In this document: positions 55,695 to 64,000 of the stretch, piece after piece
Position numbering within the stretch: position 1 is the first letter of the stretch
How the letters are laid out: the number at the start of each line of letters is the position of its first letter
Assembly (NCBI RefSeq): GCF_041381155.1
Contig: NC_091143.1
Coordinates: forward strand, 27,777,331-27,841,330
Direction of reading: 5' to 3'
Length of the DNA stretch: 64,000 nt
Origin: Argopecten irradians
Lineage: Eukaryota > Mollusca > Bivalvia > Pectinida > Pectinidae
Notes under the pieces: model-generated
What the model saw: the letters and a program-made list of their open reading frames with translations, nothing else
Told to the model about the DNA's origin: nothing
Databases searched by the model: none
Position numbers and translations under genes: made by a program

Positions 55695-57770
55695 CTATTA
55701 AAACAAAGAGAAAAGTGAATAAGAGAAGATAAGATATTTGTAAAACTGTTTAATGTTAAAAAAAACATTTAATTTTAAATTATTGGTATTTATATTCTGC
55801 TTATTTTGAAATTTATTGCAAAAACACAAACACACAAAAGTGACAGCAAAAGTAACAAACAAGAAGAATATTTATCACATAACTGGCCCGTCCAGCAATG
55901 TCATACGGCCATGTCATAAATATCGTAAGACACATGTGTAATAACCCTATTATGACGTCACATGTAGTTTTGACGTCAATATCTATAAATATTACTTATA
56001 TTTTTATTTATACAAGTTATGTAGTAAATAAAATCGTACACTCAATATTATGTGATGTGAAATTAATCAAACGAGTTCAATTATTTGATATGCCACGAGC
56101 TTCTCATGTACATATAAAATATAAGATCTTCTATTTCTCCAGCGTTGCATTATATTGGAGAAATATGAAGAAATGATTTAATAAATAGAAACAATTTTCA
56201 CATATATACTTCAGATAGTTTTCTTTACTAACTTTATTTTGAAATTGTGTAGGGATTTTGCTCAATTTATTGCGATATATACAAGTCGTAAATATTGTAT
56301 CATGAAGTTTTGATTTAAAACGTCTTCCAATAAAAATGATTTTGCTATTTCTGAGAGCCGTAAAAAATTGCAAAAACATATCATGCATAAAGTATACATT
56401 TGCTTGATTTGGCATCATAGTGATGTGATTAAATGCATCTGATAACATCCATGTATAATTATATAAGGACATAATGTGTTACGCTACTTTTGAATCAGAA
56501 TAAGTGATTAAGATACAACACAAATCATCTTTTTCAGTGATCTTTGTAGCATCACTGCATATCATTATGGATATATTCAAGTTATTATTTTCCATCAATG
56601 CGACCTGATTTCTCAATTTTTAGTGATTCTCTCAAAATTGACTTAGTTGTAAATAAGAGACGACGATACAATGACGACTTGTGTAGTTGAATTTGAGATA
56701 TGATATGACTACACAACTTACTTAGCAATATAATTGTTTATAAATTAATCTATAACTAACTTTTACATACCGTTTTCACACAAGGCAATCCAACTATTAA
56801 AACATCTGGCAGTCCGCATTTTAAGGTATTTCAATTTAACACATTGTCTTTTCTCACAATAGTTTGGTTGGCCAACATCCCAATTAGTCCATGTGTTAGG
56901 AATACCGCCCAACCATGTGTAGTTTCGACAGTGATGACTTGTAGTGTTCATACCTATCCATGAATCGTTTATACTTCTAAAATATGAAGATAACAGCATT
57001 ACAATATCTAAAATGCATCAATTTTCCCATCTGATTGAACTCAATTCCAAGGAAATTATCATTTTAAGTTTAATAACCTATGATTTCAGAGAGGAGATAT
57101 AAACTCATTAATTTTCAATTATTATTCGGTCCGTGCTTCTATTGTGTATAATATGAAAACATAATAATTTGAATGTGTTAACGATACTGAACTCAATAAT
57201 ATTTATTGTGTTGTTTTTCTCTTACATTCGGCCATCATAGTTGACATCGTTTTCGGTTGAGAATCTATTCCATTTGTCTAGACTGTCCAATACGATAAGG
57301 CTGCCATTGTTTTCCCGACAATACTGTATAGAGGAACTCCACGGCATTCGAGAAGTACTGACGAACATACTTAAAGCAAACGCCTCTACTATAAAGAAAT
57401 GAAAGTTTTGGATTAAAATTTACCATTAAAATTCACAAAACTGGAAGAAATTGAACATTTGAAAAATGTCCTGTAAAGCTCAAATATTCGAGTAACTCGA
57501 ACTCGACTTTATTGTCAATCTAATATTCACCATTCTAATATTCATAAATGCCTATTATAGTCTTGCTCTGTTTATCTTTCATACCTTATATTAAAATATA
57601 TTCATAGCTGACTATGGGAGGTAAAATAGAATTCAACTAAAATTAAACCTAAGTTGAGTTTATAAATTGATCACTATATAAACCAATGTTTACTTACCAA
57701 ACAAATAAGCTGACAAAATTCCTATTACAGTCCAGGTCACAAACACTGAATTACGATAGGATAAATACAT
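54973..57770 (-). CDS. Transmembrane C-type lectin-like protein (whole gene, spliced)
   Basis: Minus-strand gene with exons 57698-57770 (signal peptide, link uncertain), 57226-57390 and 56771-56976 (C-type lectin-like domain) and 54973-55694 (stalk, transmembrane segment, tail). The CTLD is followed by a Thr/Ser-rich stalk of ~130 residues, a CCC cluster with a basic/Lys-rich segment, one hydrophobic span and a short basic tail: a type I cell-surface receptor plan. The CTLD keeps its cysteines and the WIGM/GQPN region, but has neither an EPN/QPD nor a WND calcium-site triplet, so sugar binding by the classical route is doubtful. Exons 2-4 agree in phase; the signal exon ends in phase 1 while exon 2 needs phase 2, so a small exon may be missing. 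Confidence 0.8.
55740..56770 (-). other. Intron of the lectin gene
   Basis: AT-rich, with short open frames on both strands (up to 113 codons at 56131-56472, minus) that have no domain signature. Confidence 0.55.
56771..56976 (-). CDS. Lectin gene exon 3 (CTLD, C-terminal half)
   Basis: Acceptor ATATTTTAG|A, donor G|GTATGT. Encodes SINDSWIGMNTTSHHC, then WLGGIPNTWTNWDVGQPNYC and ARCFNSWIALCEN. WIG-M, the W-x-x-GQPN strip and the final C-x(n)-C pair are standard CTLD landmarks. Where Ca-binding CTLDs have WND before the last strand, this reads CFNSW. Confidence 0.87.
57226..57390 (-). CDS. Lectin gene exon 2 (CTLD, N-terminal half)
   Basis: Acceptor TTTATAG|T, donor AT|GTAAGA. Reads RGVCFKYVRHSTSRMPWSSS, then IQYCRENNGSL and LDKWNRFSTENDVNYDG. 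C-F-K-Y-V, W-x-x-S-x-x-YC and NNGSL are the usual first landmarks of a CTLD. The exon needs two bases from the exon before it. Confidence 0.83.
57698..57770 (-). CDS. Lectin gene candidate exon 1 (signal peptide)
   Basis: ATG at 57770, encoding MYLSYRNSVFVTWTVIGILS then AYLFG, with donor G|GTAAGT. A hydrophobic core with a small residue near its end fits a secretory signal. It ends in phase 1, one base short of what exon 2 requires; either a small exon of length 3n+1 lies in 57391-57697 or one of the two sites is misread. Confidence 0.5.
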
Positions 57771-58440
57771 AATGTATCAACACAATCTAAAAATGATGTT
57801 ATACCTATAAAAGTATATATTGTACAGAAATCCGCACTTTTAAAATCAGATCTCTATTTACGTAGTCATTTAAATGCATACACCTGTTTGATGGATACTT
57901 CTGTTTGGATCTCCTAGTTCGCTGCCCTAGACGTATTAACTCTCTTTATCACATATGATTCGGTATTATTCCAGGGATTTCTCTATCAAAACAAAGTTAT
58001 TTATTGTTGTCAAATCAACTATATGATTAACTGTGAAACATATCCACATCCTTTGGAACCAATCAAACCAATGTCATGCATGTGATCAATGGAACATCAG
58101 TTGTTTTCATAGCAACAACAATTTACTTCAAACATGCAGCACTTCTACAGTGTAGATATGTATATATACACTACAGATATGAGGCCCGTGTACTTGAGAT
58201 GCATCAGTAAATCAATGAGAGCTTATGCTGCCGTTTAGTAAAGTTCTGGAGCACAATTTACAGGTGTAATACTGGCTGGTCTAGTACAATACACTTATGT
58301 CGCCTGAGGCTGTATTGCATGGCTACCCATGTAAAAAAAAAACCTCGTGACGTTACAACGTTAACAAAATAACTATTTCTATTTACAATTTTAACAAAAT
58401 AATTTCAGAAACTAGGCTTAATTTACTTTAAAATATACAA
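57771..58440. other. Region upstream of the lectin gene
   Basis: Should hold the lectin promoter. TATAAAAG occurs on the plus strand near 57804, the wrong direction for this gene; no convincing minus-strand TATA box was seen. Confidence 0.35.
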
Positions 58441-58446
58441 CAAACA

Positions 58447-58523
58447 GACAGATAAACGGAGACAGACAGATATGTAGACAGACAGTCAAACATGCAGACA
58501 GACAGACAGACAGACAGAGAGGT
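58447..58523 (+). repeat. (CAGA)n microsatellite
   Basis: Imperfect then perfect ACAG/CAGA tetranucleotide run, the longest pure part at about 58495-58519. Confidence 0.85.
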
Positions 58524-58542
58524 GGGGTGTAAATGTTAGACA

Positions 58543-58950
58543 TTAAGTATTCAACATTGCAAAGAAAAGCAAGATTTGATTGATTGTGGAAATAACATGC
58601 AAGGTCAAGAAGTTAAATATACACGTGCAGTGTAAAAAAATGAGCAAATAATGTATAAATTTACAACACGACCAGTTTTTCCCACTTTTTTTCAAATTCT
58701 TATCAAACCTTTCTTTAGCAGCATTACCTTTACTAGAAGCTGGATATTTTTGTATCCTATAGTGTTCCTTGATAGTGTTAAGTAAACAATTAACATTTAA
58801 GTAGTTATGAAGACATCTCTTCTTGCATATAAAATGTTTAATTAAAATGAAAATTTCATTATCTTTTCCATTATTTTCCAGATTCTGTGAAAGAAGACCG
58901 AATATATATGATTCTTTATTAAAACCGAAGCGAATAAAGAGTGCATCCAA
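58543..58950 (-). pseudogene. Possible LINE C-terminal fragment
   Basis: The minus-strand open frame has NEIFILIKHFICKKRCLHNY then LNVNCLLNTIKEHYRIQKY and a Lys-rich stretch. An I-x-x-L-I-K-x-F-I-x-K-x-R segment followed by an I-K-E-x-Y motif resembles the C-terminal end of non-LTR retrotransposon polymerases. The earlier domains were not found upstream, so it is a fragment. It could instead be an unrelated protein. Confidence 0.4.
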
Positions 58951-59739
58951 AATATTTTCAAATTATAAAGAAGGTTCTGGTTCTATACTGAAACCATTGA
59001 AGCTTTGTGTTTTAATGATTGTGAAGGGAAGTTTGAAAATTTTATTGCAAGTAGGAATATCTTAATCAAAAGACCTATTCGATTTTCTGCATGTTGGAAT
59101 TACATTGTTTTTTTTAATAAGAAAGTTGTTAAAGTGTTTAGATCCTTTGGACATCAATAGAAATAATTCCAGGTTGATTGGAATGTAGGGGTATACAACA
59201 TTAGCATATGGGAGAGCTAAATTGGAGTGATATTTCTTGACTGTGGATAAAACACTTATATGATGTAGAAAATTACTGTGAATTTGATATTTTTGAGTTT
59301 CCCGCCATTTTTCACAAAAATCCTTGAAAAATCATACTTTTTGAGTGGTTTTCTCTAAAAGTTAATGTGGCCGCCTTCGTGGAGCAGAAAGATTTTCACA
59401 CATTGTGTATCGTGTATTTACGCATATCCATGCAAAATGTAAAGTTGCTCCAAGGTGGCGGCCAAATCCATTTCAAGCCTTTTCTAACCTAATGATGATG
59501 AATTTCTAGCAAAATTTGGCGAGAAGAGGAAAATAATCAATTTGATGACGTCATAGGTGGGACACATCGTGTACATGGTTATAATAAATTATGTTTTGAT
59601 GAATGGCAAGTATGAGAGCATTTATTGGTATGAAATTAATGGGGATCAGAATTAATTTTTTTCGGCCTGAAAAATTAAGGCCAAATACTGATCCTATCAT
59701 ATCTACTCCTTTGATATTTTTGAGTAAATTCATCCAAGG

Positions 59740-60670
59740 AAAAAAGTACCAGTGATTTTATCCTTCACTAGATTATTTCTTTCCTAAAGTTATTTCATTA
59801 TTGTACAATAGGGGTTTTCATATAAAAACTATGTTTGTTAACATTCTTCCTGTGACTAGAATGCAGATGCAAGTATGCTTTAAATACATCAACCCAAAAA
59901 CTTTTCTTACATTTATTCTGACACAACCAATATATACTAAAACTTTATGGAACATTTGACTTGATTTAACACCCATAATTTTGATTTTGATAATCATGAT
60001 ATTAATAAACTAATAGCTTTACCAATTGATAACACTATATTTCAAGTATCAATCCTCTGTTACGTGCATCAAGGTTTCGTGGTAGTATAGGTGTCGTGCA
60101 TTTTGTCGGTCGATTGGCTTACATATCCTATAACAGCTAGGACGGTCTCCAAAGTTAGTATGCAACGTGTACTGCAATAAGAGAGCTAACTCTAACATAT
60201 ATTGTATGTGCGGCAAATGCATTTATTGGCATAAAATTATTTTTATAAAACTTTTCTATTAGGTGGATATGAAGGAACATAATTTCTCCTATCCCGGACA
60301 GTGATATCCGCACTTTTACAGGTGTGAGATTTTCTACCTTATATCAGGGTAAAGGCAAGCTACACGAGCCTCGTCTTAAACAAGTTAAATATTTCACGGT
60401 CGTGTTGAGATTCTCCTGTCTCATCTCAAAGGAGGTGAAAGGTTCTGTTAATTCTACCAGAATGCCAGTATACCAAGGGTTATACAACTTTTCTGACCAG
60501 AAGGTTAAATATCCACATTGTATATCTCTCATAACTGGACGTTATTATTATAACGTACATTTTCAATAACAGATCATTAAACCATTTTGAAAATTCTACA
60601 ATAAATTCCACGAAAAATGTGGCTGGAAATGTATTCTTGATTCCTTGCGTCTGGATACGAAATTGCCATT
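59740..60670. other. Intergenic stretch, nothing recognised
   Basis: Overlapping short open frames on both strands (60324-60704) lack any domain or splice context. Confidence 0.4.
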
Positions 60671-60679
60671 TTATCACCA

Positions 60680-60772
60680 AAAGCATACACACTGTACACC
60701 GCATACATGGGAGTCCGTTCTTACATGACCCTGGTTGTTAATAGGACATTAATTGGAATCAAACAAACACAC
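60680..60772 (+). repeat. Dispersed repeat family A, 3' fragment
   Basis: 'caccgcatacatgggagtcc', CATGACCCTGGTTGTTAATA and an ATCAAACAAACACAC-type tail. Confidence 0.6.
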
Positions 60773-62665
60773 AAAATTCCGTGTTCAGTATATATTTCAA
60801 ATTCCGTCATTATGTTAAGTCAATTCTTCGTTTAAAGGTATCAATTGTCAGCCCCGTTGTTGAGGTCTTACACCGAAATATCTGGTAGTAGAAATGGGAT
60901 CGCTAAATTTCAGTTTAGCCTATAAAAACGTTCGTGCTGGTTTAATACTGCACTTTGTATTTATGTGAACATATAAAATTGCTGATATGCTGAAAAGCTT
61001 AAGGTTATTAAAAACTATAAACTACCAGGGTTAAACAATGTGATGCAATGTCAGAAGTTATTCCGTGTCGAATATATGTTAATTACCATCTCAGCTTTAG
61101 CGATTTTCTGGTATTAATTCCATTTTTGCATATTACACTTAGTGTCATTCAAAACGAACGCCACCATTTCTTTGAAAATGCAATTGAACTATGGATATAC
61201 ATTGTATTATCATGTTTAGTACATATTATTTGTAGCATTACAATAAACATACACTATACACATCGCACACATAGAAGGACGCCCTTACATGACTCTGACT
61301 GTTAATTGGAAGTGAATTAATAAACATACCATTAGTGACTGTTAGGATGTTGATAATTTTCTATGTTTGTTGGTTGATTTTGTTGATACGGCTTATATAG
61401 AGCCAGGGTCATGTACTAAAGTACATGTAACACATATTTGGTTGGTTGAGTGGGTTGAAAGTTCTAGTAGTAACAGTAAAAGGACATGAAGGCCGGCCTC
61501 ACTTTATATAATGGGTTGCGGTGTAAATGTTTGTTTGATTTGAGAGGCTACAGTACACTTCAGTTGTTTCTCGCTTAGATAATGGAGGTGTTGTTCTTTC
61601 TATATTGCTATCACACTAAAGTATGCCGCCAAAGACACTCAAGAAATAATTCCCTTTCCGGTCACATTAAAGTGACAACATGCAAACCAGTCGTCCCACT
61701 CACATTATGTTGAGTTCCATGCAGGAACTCGGCCAGGCTTTTGGCTCTATAGACATTTGCTCTCTATATATAAGTAATACTATGTCAAGGTATATTACTC
61801 GGGCGGCTACACTACCCAATTTCAGAAAAAAAGTATGATTATTAACAAAAGGTATGTTACAATGTATGTACAATGGGGATACTCTTAATCAACAGATAAT
61901 TTATCTTTACTTTGGTATATGATTAAATATAAAGCACACTGTATAAATGCCACCAGGAAAATAGCTCGATTTCAATTTATTCGACACTGTGGTGGCCTAC
62001 AAAAAAAACCGCCAGGTCTCGTATGCATATCAACACTTCAGCTTCATAAGAATGAAAGTTAGGCAGAAAAAAACTTACCGTTTATTTAGTTTATGTCTAA
62101 ATACCATGTAAAGTTATACGACAAACTAACCATATCATGATAGAAATATACATTTTCCTAGATAATCGACTTCGTGCTTTTATGTTTATGACGTGAGATT
62201 ATTAAATATGGAAAGAATGCCGAACATCTTGATTAAAACGCTATTGTATACTTATGTTTTTAAAGTATATTCCTTGTCACACAGAAGAGGTCATTTTCAC
62301 ATCCTTAAAGCCTAACAGCGTTACATGTATGTATTCATCGAATTATTATTTCTTTGAATCAGTATAAGACTAGAAACAGGAGCCTATTTTAGCACACATT
62401 CACCTCAATATGTGTTTAAGGTTAAATAGATGGCGTTTTAAATCGGATTTTTTCCTTAGTCTCATCAACTGTATGTTTTCGTAAATAATTCTTCTTATAT
62501 CGCGACTTCTCAGAAAGTACTGAACAGTTCTGAAGATTGGTACCTACCTATTACATTTTCAGACCGATTGAAAAATAATGTGGTTGACAGGCAGATAGAT
62601 TGATTTCGAAATTGAACAATTGTAAGTTGTTAACGCTATCGATATACGTGGTATATATTATACAA

Positions 62666-63151
62666 TTATGACCCTCTGTGTCGGGATACATCTAGAATTG
62701 TCTCCCTGGAAAGAGTTATTTTTCTCGAGCCGTCTATGGGCTGTGTGTGGTCAATTTTCCCTAGGCCTTTCCTCTTCAAATCCACACTCACGGCCTGGGA
62801 TATTTCATTGGCTTTGCGAAATTCAGCATATTTGATAATTTCAATGTCAAGTTCTGCTATGAAACACCCTGAGAGCCCGAATCGCATAGCTTTCAATGCC
62901 GAAAGTTTGTATTGCGAAGAGTCTTTCTTCCTTGCATCCATGTAGAAACTCGCCAATAGTCCTGCTAACACCGTCGGATTGCAGTCATTTAGATTGATAT
63001 CTCGCCCCGACTCCATAATATATGCCGTTAGTGATTGCATGGCACATTTCGTAGCCTTTTTAGTGTTTCCAGCATCTTTGTCAGAAAGAATTTTCACAAC
63101 ATCGTCGTTTGTTGACTTCCCAAACCGAGTCGAATTGTTTGGATATTTCAC
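62666..63151 (-). pseudogene. Crypton-type recombinase, N-terminal fragment
   Basis: Minus-strand frame of 161 codons: DVVKILSDKDAGNTKKATK, LTAYIMESGRDINLNDCNPT, LAGLLASFYMDARKKDSSQY, then FRKANEISQAVSVDLKRKGL and GKIDHTQPI. The 'L..(L)..FY.DARKKDGS.Y...L.A.R.G' layout is the core-binding half of Crypton/DUF3504 recombinases. The catalytic half is absent. Its sequence differs from the 48-kb copy, so it is another subfamily. Confidence 0.65.
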
Positions 63152-63174
63152 TTCCGATCACGCGCGGGGCTCAG

Positions 63175-63245
63175 CAGGGGCTATTTCCCCGGGGTTATTT
63201 ACCTCAGGGGTTATTTTCTTGGGGGGTTATTTCCCTCGCCTTCCA
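63175..63245. repeat. Short GGGGTTATTT tandem motif
   Basis: GGGGCTATTTCC, GGGGTTATTTACC, GGGGTTATTTTC and GGGGGTTATTTCCC follow one another over ~65 bp, just upstream of the recombinase fragment. Confidence 0.65.
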
Positions 63246-63360
63246 ATTCCGAGGAGATATCTATTTATCTAGTTATTAAATGTCATGTGATAAAGTTTAA
63301 TCCAAACAGAACATTCTAAATGAAAGTGAGGTATAATAATACTTAATACCATCTATGGGA

Positions 63361-63781
63361 CAATCTGATTGAAATACAGATCCTTATAACCACTTCGTTC
63401 AATATAGGATCTGACAATATCCCATATGGGGTCATGTTCGGATGACCTTTTACCACGTGTACTCCAGATAAAATACATGTTCTCCACATTTCTACGTAAA
63501 TTGTTACCACCATTCCGTCCCAGTAAGCATACACATTGAGCACTGTTTTGCACTTTGGGCGAGATGACTACGTACATGAAAATAATTCGGACAGCTGTTT
63601 CAAACTAGTTCGTCCCCAGTCAAGATTCTAGCATTCCCAATTTGATTGGCCGTTTCCAAAGGTCATCCTGACGTGACCCCTAATGGGATATTGTCAGATC
63701 CTCATATCAAACGTAGTGATAATAAGGATCTGTATTTTAATCAGATTAGTGATAATAAGGATCTGTATTTTAATCAGATTG
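63361..63781. mobile_element. Mutator-like MITE with 9-bp target duplication
   Basis: CAATCTGATTGAAATACAGA ... TTTTAATCAGATTG with ~90-bp inverted arms ('caatatcccatatgggg' versus 'ctaatgggatattg'). TCTATGGGA flanks it on both sides (63352-63360 and 63782-63790). The last ~38 bp of the right arm are duplicated ('agtgataataaggatctg' twice). Same family as 29765-30159 and the partial copies in the F array. Confidence 0.85.
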
Positions 63782-64000
63782 TCTATGGGATATCCGGATT
63801 TGGCTGTGTATTATCGTATTCCGTCTCTGTAGCTTACGTTGTCGAGAAGAATAAGAAGTTGAAGAGAGAAGTTTTTTTTGGATTTAATTGTGGACTATTG
63901 TACCTCGTGAATGAGAGTTTGAGTTTGAAAATTTGTAAAATGCGTCGACGTTACCTATCGCTAGCTATCAATTGATATAAATAAATTCATTGACACAGTT

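Larger units (their letters stand above)
61250..63890. repeat. Segmental duplicate B of 49.2-50.9 kb, with insertions
   Basis: Matches duplicate A from the 'aaggccggcctcactttat' block (61490) and 'atgccgccaaagacactc' (61622) through 'tttatgacgtgagattatta' (62186) and 'cgatatacgtggtat' (62639). It is then broken by a Crypton fragment and a MITE, and resumes at 'atttggctgtgtattatcg' (63797) with 'aagttgaagagagaagtt'. Confidence 0.65.

Noticed and set aside
59551..59733. LINE or gene fragment on the minus strand
   Set aside because: Some hydrophobic and basic patches resemble retroelement protein, but nothing specific enough to name.

Overview
The window looks like nuclear DNA of a bivalve mollusc, most likely a scallop or close relative. 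It is AT-rich and intron-rich, has GT-AG splice sites, and is packed with short inverted-repeat elements, tRNA-derived SINE-like repeats and decayed retroelements. The organism call is an inference: it rests on the multi-Kazal secreted inhibitor, the C-type lectin tail module and the repeat style. There are no operons or bacterial features.

1-8.7 kb is gene-free: a foldback element at the left edge, copies of a dispersed repeat ending in a TTAATAGGACGTTAATTAATCAAAC-type tail, and a 155-bp tandem repeat. 8.7-42.2 kb is one large plus-strand gene for a secreted multidomain Kazal-type serine protease inhibitor. It has a TATA box, a signal-peptide exon, and then about one exon per Kazal domain. 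All internal exons join in the same phase, so they can be added or skipped freely. A terminal exon supplies only the last cysteine before the stop, and AATAAA follows.

The gene has grown by three separate tandem exon amplifications: eight near-identical exons on a ~1.37/1.03-kb unit (17.2-30.2 kb), three exons on a ~450-bp unit (31.26-32.29 kb), and four copies of a ~2.16-kb unit (33.76-41.75 kb). The predicted P1 residue changes along the array: Asn in the first two domains, Met/Leu/Phe through the middle, Arg in all domains of the last third. Each 2.16-kb unit also carries a half-Kazal exon with an early stop. The first three carry an exon whose splice donor G is mutated, which creates an in-frame TAA. 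With every splice-competent exon included, the model encodes about 896 residues.

42.2-46.3 kb holds nested dispersed repeats and a TTAA-flanked MITE family. 46.3-48.9 kb is a frameshifted Crypton-type tyrosine recombinase gene on the minus strand, bounded by 130-bp direct repeats and a long hairpin. 49.2-50.9 kb is paralogous to 61.3-63.9 kb. The second copy has been interrupted by another Crypton recombinase fragment and by a Mutator-like MITE with a 9-bp target duplication. 51.5-53.3 kb holds decayed LINE sequence with two later insertions. 54.97-57.8 kb is a minus-strand gene for a membrane C-type lectin-like protein (CTLD, Thr/Ser-rich stalk, Cys cluster, transmembrane segment). Everything was read by eye; no search, alignment or transcript data were available.
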